NCBI GenBank assembly: GCA_944739405.2
Contig: OX123185.2
Location: forward strand, 5,019,840-5,083,839
Reading direction: 5' to 3'
From: Euclidia mi
Taxonomy: Eukaryota; Arthropoda; Insecta; Lepidoptera; Erebidae
Length of the DNA: 64,000 nt
Position 1 is the stretch's first letter. Each line of letters opens with the position of its first letter. Below, in pieces: positions 54,124 through 64,000 of this stretch. The notes under the pieces are model-generated. The model was not told the origin of the DNA. It made no database searches and saw nothing but the letters and a program-made list of their open reading frames with translations. The translations under genes and the position numbers were made by a program.

Positions 54124-54178
54124 AAGCCCATAAATGATATCGGGTGGCAACAGGCCACCCGATATCATTTATGGGCTT
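54124..54178. repeat. 25-bp perfect palindrome, 5-bp spacer
   Basis: Arms 54124-54148 and 54154-54178, spacer aacag. Not AT-rich (contains gatatcgggtggc), so not a low-complexity effect. No flanking duplication. Confidence 0.95.
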
Positions 54179-54479
54179 ATGTTTAGTCAAGTGAAGTGTT
54201 AAATTGGATAATAAAGACCTTCAGGGTATTTAGCACGGTATTAATTTGAATGTCGGGGAACACGTAGGTAGAATCCTCGTTTATCATTGTACGAATTGAA
54301 TATTACCGCTGGTAATTCAAATATAAATGATAGGGCTTGTTCTAGATCAAACGTCTTACGGGCTAAAATTATACAGAGTTATACGTTTAAAATGTAATTA
54401 AAATTAAAAAAATTGTAACATGGTGTAATATTTTAACTCAGCAGGGATTCTTCGCTATACGTAGGATGAAGATTTTCAT

Positions 54480-54815
54480 CTTTCTCTAGATAGATAAGAT
54501 AGATAAGATAAGATAAAATTTATTTGCTAAAAACATGTGTATACATACAGTTGCATGCAAGATGTTATACAGTAGGTACATTGTTATTTTTGTGCGACAT
54601 GTTTGTCATATACGATGACGTGCAAATGTTATACATTAATAAAATTAGTTTTATAATGTCAATCAATAAATTGTAAAATAATAGGTAGAATATAATGTAA
54701 AAAATAATAAATCAGAATTTGTCAGTCAAATAATCATTAACATTATAATATGCTTTACTAATCAAAAACAATTTAATTTTATTTTTAAATTCGGTATTCG
54801 CTACAAATCAGATTA
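54480..54815 (-). mobile_element. LINE 3' end fragment
   Basis: The minus strand reads IKNKIKLFLISKAYYNVNDY and LTDKF-stop, then UTR, ending in a GATAA repeat (plus strand 54486-54520). It corresponds to the 3' ends at 45.5 and 62.1 kb. Confidence 0.75.
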
Positions 54816-56214
54816 TTTATTTATAAAAGCCCATATAAACATCTTTTAGTTTTATCTCTTTATCTACTTTAGTGTGATGCGTAGAGAAAAGAAGGTGCAA
54901 TTACATTGCAATAACCTCGACTTTTGATAGGAACCTTACTACTTTTATTATACTAAGGAATGTGTTCAGAAGGTGCCAGTTCAGAAGACAGGTGGGAATT
55001 GTTGCAGAGGGCAGTGGAAACTAATTTACATCATCCCCTTGACCAGGGCAACGCAAGAAGTCTGACTTATATGGGCTGAGTTTCTCAGCGCTAAAGTAAA
55101 ATACAATAAGTGCAATTACCTGATGATTTCGATCTTCTACGAAGTCCTGTAGGCAAGCTATAATAAAAACACACAGAATTAATGTGGCCACAAAAGATTG
55201 AGTGAGATATCTTTACCAGACTCCAACGCGACGTCTCCGTAGGCACGTTGCACGAGGTGCGAATTCACAATTTTCACAAAATGTTCAAAGTTCAAATTAA
55301 TATCAAAAAGTTATCATCAAGGGCTGACTGAGCCGTGCCGGACAAATCAAATAGCGGTAATTTCACAAGGTTTTACACAGAAAGGGTTTTGAAAATCTTT
55401 GCAGCGCGATCCATCTATATATTAAAAGAAATTGTGTTTTATAATACGAGTCGGCCAGCCCGTTCTACGCAACCGATTCGCATGTTTTTTTTTTAAATGA
55501 AAGCTCTCGCTGCATAGATTTGTCATCAAGCATTAAAAATTACCTAACTTGCACATTCATCAAGTTATATGCAAAAACAGTTTTCTCCCATACATTTTTT
55601 ACGTTTTCGTAGCCTTAGTCAATGACTTTCTGCTTCTATATATCTGGTTCTCATTGAGGTAGGCGTTTCGTTATAGGCCTAAAACACGCGCTGAAAAGAG
55701 CTCTTTCATTTTATGGTATGTTTATTTAAATTGGGTAAGTTTGAAGGAAGATAGGTGTGGACATTGAACTTATTTTTCAATATTTTCCTATAAATTTCTT
55801 AAGATTCCATTGCTTTCTCTCTACATGGACGGTTCTAAATTCAAAAATATTTTTATGGCATCTAATAAGTTCCTTGCGGTAACTGCCAGGAAAAAACGTT
55901 ATGCCTCCTTAAGGTGACCTTGCCTTACTTTCATACGGTTGTGAGTGTGGTGGTGTGTAAAATTATACCCGATGCTGGTCAAATTATCACTATAGTGAAT
56001 TATCGCTGATGGCAGGTAATATTCCCCGAATGTTACCAGTTAACCCTTAATGTTGGGTGAACTGATCTCTGATGTTGAGGAATTTTCTTTACGTTTTATG
56101 TTAGGAAAATTTTTGTGTTTTTAAATTACGGACTTTCTTCGGGCATCCTAATTTTTTTTTATGTGGAACATATTATAGCGGTTCATAGTACTATTTTCAC
56201 ATAATTATATTATT
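54816..56214. other. unassigned AT-rich DNA
   Basis: No supported feature. Confidence 0.4.
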
Positions 56215-56545
56215 TCAAGTGGTAGTTATGGTAGAAGTTGTAGCTTTGGTAAGAATACTAGTTTTGGGAGAAAAGGTAGGTACTTTTGACAGCTCCGGCG
56301 GTTTTGGTAGAAATGGTAGTTTAAAAAAAATGGTAGATATGATAGTGTTAGTACGAATAGTAGTTTTGGTACAAATAGTAGTTTTGATAGGAATAGTATT
56401 TTCGGTAGCAATAGTAGTTTTGGTAGAAATGGTATTCTTGGCATATATGTATTGTAGTTTTGGTAGCAAGGTTACTTACGATTGCTACCAAAGCTACCAT
56501 TCCTACCAACACTACAATTTCGACCAAAACTATAAACGTCATTAT
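56215..56545 (+). repeat. degenerate ~18-bp minisatellite with terminal inversion
   Basis: Variants of 'gtagttttggtagaaat' recur across 56220-56470, keeping a 3-base phase so ORFs stay open on both strands. From about 56490 the unit appears in the opposite orientation (ttgctaccaaagctac), pairing with 56453-56468 around a 12-base loop. Probably not protein coding. Confidence 0.75.
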
Positions 56546-56779
56546 TACATTTCTAAATTATGATGGATTAATCACACCTATACACAAAACAAAATAAATC
56601 GTGCTTCTCACAGAAATATTTAGCTGGATAACAAATAAAACCTATTTTCTTACTTATAAAAATAAGTTGTTTCGCTATATTTTTAATTTTGTTCGTAAAA
56701 TATTGACAGATAAAGAAAAAAGTGAAGTTAGCGTACATAAGTTAGTTACTTAAGTTTCGGATTTAATAACGTATTTTTT

Positions 56780-57290
56780 GTGAGTAGTTGTGTTTTAATT
56801 ATAATGATGGTTCTTGGAAGGAAATTGAAAAATACTCAGAGAAAGTTTGAACAAAGAATCTTGGTAAATGACGGCCCTGTTGGAGATTTGGTACTGGATC
56901 CTCCTACTGCTAAAAAAATACGGTCGGAAACGGGTTCAGATTTGATTAGTTCTACCATCAACAATTTTCAAGTGATTTCCATTCTTGGTGACGGTAATTG
57001 CTTATTCCGAGCAATTTCTTATTGCTTATATGGAAGTGAGAATAAACATTATGAAATTCGTTTGGCCACTGTTGATAACATTGTCAATAAGTAATATACA
57101 TCCCGTATATAGTTACTTCATTGTTGGTGACGAAGCATATTATGGCCAGACCATTACAAATGCAACAGATTACAAACGTGTGATGGGCGCCAATGGATAG
57201 TACGCAGGGCATGCTTAACTTCAGAGTGTAACTCTGAATTGACACTCGGGATATAGAGTGTCAATTCAGAGTTCACCTGGAAAACAGTAA
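56780..57290 (+). pseudogene. OTU-family cysteine protease-like relic
   Basis: Met at 56780 or 56803-56806. A basic N-terminus (GRKLKNTQRKFEQRIL) leads to SILGDGNCLFRAISYCLYGS and HYEIRLATVDNIV, the OTU signature with catalytic Asp and Cys. The frame shifts near 57090 and continues FIVGDEAYYGQTITNATDY and KRVMGANG, then runs into nested palindromes at 57220. The distal catalytic His region was not found. OTU domains occur both in host deubiquitinases and in some transposons; no RT, Rep or transposase adjoins, so the parent is unknown. Confidence 0.6.
57220..57273. repeat. nested double palindrome
   Basis: 18-bp perfect arms at 57230-57247 and 57256-57273 (spacer gggatata). 8-bp arms at 57220-57227 and 57231-57238 share the left arm. 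The word ttcagagt/actctgaa thus occurs three times in alternating orientation, as if synthesis snapped back twice. Confidence 0.9.
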
Positions 57291-58283
57291 CACCTGGACG
57301 AAGGACATTACAGTGTCCTAATGGAAATAATGGTAGGGCAGCACAGTCATATTGAAGAACTTTCTTTCGTCAATGTTCAGTTATACATATTATATATATC
57401 CCTATTGCGCGGCAAACCATTCAGTAATGCCAAGGTCGAAATTTCACGATAACTAAGGTGCAACGCAAAGCCAATGTTGTGAGAAAATAAGTTTTGTGAT
57501 ATATACATTTTTGGTAAGAATATAATCTTTTTACTTATTAGATAAGGCTACAATGTACTCATCATACCTATATGTAGGTAAGAGCTTTTTTATAATATTA
57601 AAATATGCTGTGGAGCAGCACGGGTCCTCTAGTACATTTTGTAAAATGAAGTCTCCGCCGCGTGCTGTCTGCCTGTAGTAACGTGATAAACTCAAAAACT
57701 AGCACATGTTTTTGTACGGTTTTTAACAATAGATAGTATGATTCTTGAGGAAGAAACTTCAGTGCATTCGCAGACAAAGTCTAGTGGCTTATAATTCAGA
57801 ATAGCACACCTTTTATTCGGATAAATGACCCCCCCTGTGAGCAAAACCATAGATAGAAGTTAGTATAATCATTTTTGTCATACTCGGATAAATATTGTTA
57901 CCCTATTCAATTAGTTCTTGGTCCTTTTAATGCTCGGTAGTTCCGAATAATCCCAAGCACCTTATGGCCGAAAACAAAACTTATGTAAAAGATACTTGGT
58001 TCCAAAATTCAACATGGTGGGTATAAGATGGGATGGGATTGGGACGTGTGATGTATTCGCGACACGATTAAGAAGTAGAACTTGTCACAGACTCTGGTTA
58101 GTAAAGAAATTGCTTCGTTCTAAAGACCTCTTTGTTCGCATAAGTATTACCGTCTCATTCTCCTAGTGGGATTTCAGTTGCAACCCAGGCTGCGCTTACT
58201 TGACTGACTGGATTTGACTAAATATTAGCTATTTCTATCCTGAATATTAGTCTAGATATTGCATAGTTTAGACTAATATCAGG
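57291..58283. other. unassigned, may contain the remainder of the OTU-carrying element
   Basis: No ORF or terminal repeat recognised. An imperfect inverted pair (atattagtcta) is near 58243-58280. Confidence 0.35.
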
Positions 58284-58500
58284 TCCAGTGGATAGCGTAT
58301 GCAACTGCTGATCGGAGGTCTCGGGTTCGATTCCCGGGTCGGGCAAAAAGTGTTACTGGGTTTTTCCGAATACTTAGAAGCAGCCCGGAGTAAGGTGATT
58401 TGGCCGGTAACGGCGATAGGCTCACCCCCTATTACGTGGGACCAAAAAATTCATGGCCAAATGTGGGTATTTACACCTCTGCCTACGGTAATTTAACTTC
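58284..58500 (+). mobile_element. tRNA-derived SINE, second copy of the 51.1-kb family
   Basis: Shares 'ggtccagtggatagcgtatg', 'gggttcgattcccgggtcgg', 'gtgttactgg', 'cggtaacggc' and 'ttacgtgggacc' with 51080-51245. The tail is truncated after 'cctctgccta'. Confidence 0.8.
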
Positions 58501-58747
58501 CACCAAATATATTTTGGGACATAAATGGACACTTAATATTTGTATAAATGGCGCAATGGTTAGCTGGATCGTCACGTTACTTCCCGCCGAGTGTTATGGG
58601 TTCAGTTGCCACCAAATACAAAATTGACAATGATTTTGGTATCCACTGTACTTTTATATAAAGTTTCTTTGTATTTGTAAGTCGAAGTCAATATACGTAC
58701 ATATGAAATTAATTATATATAATATATAATAATATTTGTAATTTTAA

Positions 58748-59246
58748 GTATGGTATGAGTGCCTACCCTTATGTATGGTAGTGAAAGTTGGGTATGGCAG
58801 AAGAGATTTGAAAGTAAAATAAATGCTGTAAAAATGAGAGCACTGAGAAGTATGTGTGGTGTGTCTTTGACCAACAGAGTAAAGAATTGTGTGATACGAG
58901 AGTGGTGTGGGGTAAAAGAAGATGTAGTGACAAGCATTGAGAAAGGCATGTTAAGATGGTTTGGGCACATGGAGAGGATGGATGACGATAGATTGACATA
59001 GAAGATATATAAGGCAAGTGTGAAAGGAACAGGACAAAAGGGAAGACCTAGGCGGACGTTCTCTGACCAGATTGGAGACATCCTGAAAAAAGGACAAGTC
59101 AGAAGTACCCTTAACAGAAGAGCATGCATGAGAAACTTGATGGGAGTGAATGAAGCAAGTGAGGTATGTCAGGATCTTTGCAAATGGCGTACCGTAGTCT
59201 CTGCCTACCCCTCCGGGAAACAGGCGTGAGTCTATGTATGTATGTA
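58748..59246 (+). mobile_element. 5'-truncated RTE copy, same family as 5.6 kb
   Basis: Reads TLMYGSESWVWQKRFESKIN, MLRWFGHMERMDDDRLT, then a TAG where the intact copy has Lys, then GRPRRTFSDQIGDILKKGQ and SAYPSGKQA, followed by (TATG)n. The duplication tgtaattttaa flanks it (58737-58747, 59247-59257). Only a few amino acids differ from the intact copy, suggesting a young family. Confidence 0.88.
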
Positions 59247-59257
59247 TGTAATTTTAA

Positions 59258-59584
59258 CGTAAAACGTGTTTATAAGATACAAAAAATTCTTATAAATATT
59301 ACCTTCTTTACAAAATATATATTCTATTCTTACAGTCCACAACATACACAGAAACCTAGGTTTAACGTTCAAAGACTCTTAGAATGTTTTAATCTAATGT
59401 GGAGTGGGATACCTACCGTGGTTCGTTCGTAGGTAACTGAATTATGTAGCACTGTTCAAGACTAGGCAGGTGTGGGTCTAACCTAATAAATCTGGAAAAT
59501 GGGGTCGGCCGGAACGAAGCTCACCGCTGTTATGAAAACTATGGACGAAATTTGTAATTTGTACTAGAAATACACTAATAGTTA
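59258..59584. other. unassigned
   Basis: No feature seen. Confidence 0.4.
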
Positions 59585-60463
59585 TATTTGTAATCGTTAT
59601 AAAGTTGATACAAAAGTACCTATATGTGCGATCTACTGTGACATAACTCAGGCCTTTGATTATGTGAGTCATGACATATTACTTAATAAACTAGAGGCTT
59701 ACGGTATTAGGGGCAATGTACTCAAATTAATGGAATCTTATTTGAAAAATAGAACACAATACACCGAAATTACCAGAATAAATATAAACAAAAAATGTGA
59801 GGAAACTTTTAACTCCTATAACTGTAAAATCATGTTTGGCGTACCACAGGGCAGCGTATTAGGACCACTACTTTCTATTATATATATTAATGATTTACCA
59901 CTGGTGACAAAATATCCAATAACGCTATTTGCCGATGATAGTACAGTTACCGTAGACTCTAAAGGAAACGCCTCACATGAGGACGTAATTAATAATACCA
60001 TCCAATCATTAATACAATGGATGAATAATAATAACCTGAAGATTAACATAGCCAAAACAAAAATAATGTATTTCAGTCAACGTATAGCGACTCCAAATTT
60101 TAAAATCAGTTATCAAGGCACATTACTAGATACAGTTGCTACAGCGAAATTTTTAGGTATTATCATTTACAAAAATATGAATTGGAAGACACATACAGAG
60201 GAACTCACAAAAAGAGTTAGTTCCTCCGCATACGCTCTTTACAGACTATCAGCCATCATAGACACTGACGCCATCATTACAGCATATCATGGCATAGTTG
60301 ACTCCGTCTTGAGATTCGGAGTAATATTTTGGGGCAACTCGACCAACAAAGAAATAGTCTTTAAATCTCAAAAACGATGCATCAGGGCAATGTTTGGTCT
60401 TCAAAGCACTGATAGCTGTAAGCAATATTTCATTAAATATAAAATACTAACTCTATCCTCCCT

Positions 60464-61645
60464 TTGAAATTAAACTACAGTTTACGGATTTTATCCCGTT
60501 GTATTGGTTTCACTAAGTTATTACATAGTGTTAATGCTTTCCTAAACCATCTTAATTCTATTAATAACCTTTAGCTTTCTTAGGTGTACTTGTCATCAGG
60601 AATAAAAACAACTCCTTAAGCCATACTGTGTATAGGAAAAAGACCCATACAAATAGGTACTTAAACGGTGAATCTCACCACCATCCTAAACAGTTAGCTA
60701 CTGTAGGAATGTCTCTGTTTCAGAGAGCCCGCGGGATCTGTGACAAGAAACACCTGGACGCTGAGCTTCAACATGTCAGGCAAGTTCTGCAAGACAACAA
60801 GCTCCGACCGCCGCGCCACTGTCACAGATCCCAGAAGAAAGAAAAACCAGCCACAGTAGAAAGACAACCTGCTGTCCTCCCATACATAAAGGGCGTGACC
60901 GACAAAATTGGCTACATCTTGAAGCGAGCTTCTATCAAAACTTACTACAAGCCGCCAACGAAGATCAGTCAATTATTACCATCTGTCAAGTGTCAGTTAC
61001 CCTTGCAAGAGGCCGGTGTCTACGAAATTGACTGTGAATGTGGGCTCTCATACATTGGACAAACCAAGAGAAGCATAGGCATTCGACTCAAAGAACATAT
61101 AGCTGACATAAAACATAAACGCTCAACAAAGTCTGCTGTGTGTGAACATGTGGAACAAGGACCCAACCACTACTTGCGATTTGATGAACCACAGATACTC
61201 GCAAAAGAACATCGATTTCTTCCAAGGATTAACGAGAGGCTATTGAAATTAAAAAACACCCTAATTTCAATAGGGAAGATGGTTGGAATGTTCCTCCAGC
61301 TTGGGACCCTGTCATAAGGCTAATGAAACCCAAGAAGGACAAAGTCACCAGAAGACCTAAGGACACTGTGAGCTCATTCTGCGTAAATAGTAACACCAGT
61401 AGTTGAAAAATGTTCGGGTACTTTGAGATAACTTATACATTCAAGAAAAAGACAAATATCACCTCAGTCTGCCGTGAACATGAATTTGTAAAGAATTCGA
61501 AACGTGGGCTAGTAATAAATTAAAAATATAGTTTCTAGATCTTTAGTTTCAAATGTAATAACTTAGTGAAACCAATACAACGCGATAAAATCCGTAAACT
61601 GTAGTTTAATTTCAATGTGTAACATTCGCGTAAACCCAAGAAGAT
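60464..61645 (+). mobile_element. Penelope-like element with inverted terminal repeats
   Basis: A 12-bp duplication tctatcctccct lies on both sides (60452-60463, 61646-61657). Near the ends, a 62-bp inverted repeat (60465-60526 and 61553-61614) differs at one position. The interior encodes the C-terminal part of a Penelope-like protein. Penelope elements are known for terminal repeats in direct or inverted orientation; most of the RT is missing here. Confidence 0.82.
60628..61375 (+). pseudogene. Penelope-like RT end + GIY-YIG endonuclease
   Basis: Begins with the region following the RT (MSLFQRARGICDKKHLDAEL, VLPYIKGVTDKIGYILKR). Then comes the GIY-YIG nuclease: GVYEIDCECGLSYIGQTKRS, IGIRLKEHIADIK and AVCEHVEQGPNHYLRFDEPQ, with the YIG, Arg and Glu residues expected in the active site and the Cys pair of the Penelope zinc region. 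A 1-2 base frameshift at about 61230 moves the reading to EIKKHPNFNREDGWNVPPAW. The RT catalytic core is absent. Confidence 0.85.
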
Positions 61646-62115
61646 TCTATCCTCCCTATTTATATATGAGGTCGCTATATTTGTAAAAGCCAACCCAAAG
61701 CTATTTAGTCGCCTTGCCGATGTAAGCAATCGTAGCCGTAGGGATGGTGACAAACTAAGTATTGTGCCATGCAACACTGCACTAATGCACAAAAGTGTAT
61801 TCTGCCTAGCGCCTGTCATTTATAATAAAATACCCAAATCCATTCAGCAGCTTCCCTTAAATAAATTTAAATTACAAATAAAGAAATTTCTTATTAGCAA
61901 ATGTTTTTATAATCTGAAGGAATACTTAATTGATGCCTAACATTATGACGTTTTGGTTCAAATACAACAAAATTTTGTACGCCTATCCTAGGCAAAACAT
62001 GTAAGGGTCTGATTATTATTATTTTACACCTTATGTTGCAATCATTGGCTTTGTACACATACACCCATGTTTTACAAAAATAAATTATCTTTTATCTTTA
62101 TCTTTTATCTTCGTC

Positions 62116-64000
62116 TAAGTAACAGACTAAGCTAATGTTCTGATAATGGTACTCATTAATATAATTTAAGTAGAAAGATATGTGACAAGTATCATTTCAC
62201 TTGGCTTGTATTAATACGCATTGTTCTATATGTATTATAGTTTTAATTGCTTTAATTGTGAAAAGATTAATGATACGAAAATTATATGATAAGTTTCTTG
62301 CCTTCAGTTAGGCGATTGAGTTATAATATCTGGGTTGTGTAGCTTGGCGAAGATATTTTCTGGATTCCCTCTTTTGAAAAGTAGCAATTTTACCTTTAAA
62401 TACAATATTTCAGTAAATAGACCTCATTTACATTACCTTTACACGAAGACCTGACTTTTATATAACTTTATTTCCTTTCACATACAACATTTCCTTTTAC
62501 AAAGAAAAATGGACATCAATTTTCCATGTCCCTAGCTTCACCTTATTTTCGCTTGGATCTAAAATATGTGATATTCGGCGACTGATAGATTTTGAGGTTT
62601 ACACAAATCCTATCTTTTTGTGACAGTTACCTGTCTCAGCGGTCCTATGTTTTGTCCTTTTGAATAACATTACAGATTGATAAATCAATCCGCACCCTGG
62701 TTGAAAGTACTATGTTTTTTATATCCGTTACAATGTAAAATATAAAAGTTTTGGTTGTCACTACATCTTATAGGTTAAATTCTCTTCCTAAATTATGCAG
62801 CTGCCTGTACGGTAAATTTCACACAAGATGTGATGTAACTTGTTTGCAAGAAAACTTGAAATATTCGATAAATTGTCTTGCACTTTATATAAATAATTAT
62901 GGAAATCGATTACTACTACGTGTTTGAAGGCCGCTAATATGCAGCTATAAGAATGTTTCTCATCAAACACATAGCCGTGATTAAAAAGCAAAAAATAAAT
63001 CGAAGCTTTATTGAAAGCGACTATGAGGCACACCTTTCTACGTTGAATACCAATATCAATTACACCGTAGTAAATTAATTTAGGAATTTTGAAAAATTCC
63101 CTTTTTAGATAATCTATAAAACATGTTTCATATTTGTTTTCTGCATATTATTATACATTCTTTGCAAATAAACGAATTTATTTTAACCGTACAATTCTCA
63201 GTAGCTTTAAAAATAATTTCATTCATATTCACTTTGATGGATTTCTTGGAATATCTTACCTTTAAATCTAGAAATGGTTACTTGTAGAATACGCGGAGAG
63301 ATTTCTTGCAGCTGCACTTTAAACAGAAAAACAGTGAGAAAGGCAACTTTAGTTTTATTTTCTTTTATCTCAATAGATTTTGAATAAGAGAAATAGTTCA
63401 ATACTTCTTTATAAAGTGCCTAAAGTGAAAATTGAATCATATTATATACTGGTCACGGCCTGGCGTCGACTTTTGAATAAGAATATTTTCTTACGTCGCT
63501 TCAATGTTGCATTTGTGACGTGCCGTAAGTCAAAAGAGATCGACTTTAGTCTCCAGAGACAAGACGTAATAACATACTTGTGTCATGTATCAAATAACGT
63601 GGTATGCTTGCATATTACTTTTGCTGATGTATTTTTAGAATATAAGCAGCCTTGGATACGAAGGAATTTTGTTTATAGGATTAAGTTTACTTATAGATAG
63701 ATATGTGGAATCGTTTATACTACTATGTTTGTTATATGTCAATGGTTTGCAAGACTTTGAGACCGTTGTCTATGGTTACAGTGTATTGACCTCGTTTGTA
63801 TCTTTATTAATTGAACAACCATCGATATATAATACTACAACATACTCTTGAGGATTAAATCAGTATTATTCTTAGGAGATACCATTATCTATGGTCGCAT
63901 TATGGTATAGAAGATGTCTCCTCTTAGTTGTTTTTTTTTGTAGTTGTAGCTGCATACAAAGCGCAATACGAAGACAAAGAAAATGGCGACTTGGACATCA
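62116..64000. other. unassigned AT-rich DNA
   Basis: Short ORFs only (longest 106 codons, plus strand 63380-63700, no family resemblance). No terminal repeats or RNA-like folds recognised. Confidence 0.4.

Larger units (their letters stand above)
59585..62115 (+). mobile_element. Jockey-like LINE interrupted by a Penelope-like element
   Basis: 5'-truncated within the RT. The plus strand reads CAIYCDITQAFDYVSHDILL, FGVPQGSVLGPLLS, ITLFADDSTVTV, AKFLGIIIYKNMNW and LRFGVIFWGNST up to KYKILTLSSL (60463). It resumes at 61658 with FIYEVAIFVKANPKLFSR, FCLAPVIYNKIPKSIQQLP and SKCFYNLKEYLIDA-stop, then a UTR ending in a TTTATC repeat. The RT catalytic FADD is intact. Confidence 0.85.

Noticed and set aside
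61240..61273. 12-bp inverted repeat
   Set aside because: Both arms and the spacer continue the expected Penelope-like protein after the frameshift, so it is coincidental coding sequence.

Overview
The window looks like an intergenic or intronic stretch of a lepidopteran (moth or butterfly) nuclear genome. I found no host protein-coding gene, no genuine tRNA or rRNA gene and no CRISPR array. The lepidopteran call rests on repeat families: RTE-type LINEs ending in a 'ctgcctacccctt..gg' motif plus a (TATG)n tail, short elements that borrow the same tail, Helitrons with a TCTATACTAATAT 5' end and a CTAG|T 3' end, the AGGGTTCCGTACC..GACCGGTTTTT repeat, and BEL/Pao, mariner and Penelope-like copies. 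All assignments are from reading the sequence; no database was searched.

Layout. 0.3-4.2 kb: two minus-strand LINE relics. 5.4-13 kb: a CR1/Jockey-like LINE whose 5' part (ORF1 with a PHD-like finger) is inverted relative to its endonuclease/reverse-transcriptase ORF, with an RTE LINE carrying one unbroken 1034-codon ORF inserted into ORF1. 13-22.5 kb: mostly unassigned AT-rich DNA with SINE, LINE and Helitron fragments. 22.5-27.7 kb: a complete BEL/Pao element with identical 269-bp LTRs and a 5-bp duplication, but lacking RNase H and the integrase core; a small TIR element sits in its leader. 28.4-32.4 kb: a foldback PIF/Harbinger-like MITE and several SINEs. 32.6-44.55 kb: a decayed autonomous Helitron (repeat-rich N-terminus, HUH Rep, Pif1-type helicase) containing many later insertions, including a seven-copy ~315-bp tandem array, a TA-flanked Tc1-like element that itself carries a SINE, and a 232-bp SINE that splits the Rep domain with a clean 10-bp duplication. 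45.5-48.7 kb: a LINE relic, a broken mariner and a LINE fragment inserted at the mariner start codon. 49.5-50.9 kb: a second copy of the TA-flanked element with its own insertions. 51-59.3 kb: SINEs, a LINE 3' end, a minisatellite, an OTU-protease-like relic and a truncated RTE copy. 59.6-62.1 kb: a LINE interrupted by a Penelope-like element with inverted terminal repeats and a 12-bp duplication. The last 1.9 kb is unassigned.

The most unusual signal is a set of near-perfect short palindromes (arms 18-30 bp, spacers 3-8 bp) at about 39.5, 44.6, 47.5, 48.9, 54.1 and 57.2 kb. Where one lies in a recognisable relic ORF, one arm continues the protein frame and the other is an extra inverted copy. 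They look like snap-back (template-switch) events rather than transposon ends, or like an assembly artefact that raw reads could expose. Several frameshifts fall exactly in homopolymers, so some apparently broken ORFs could be consensus errors.
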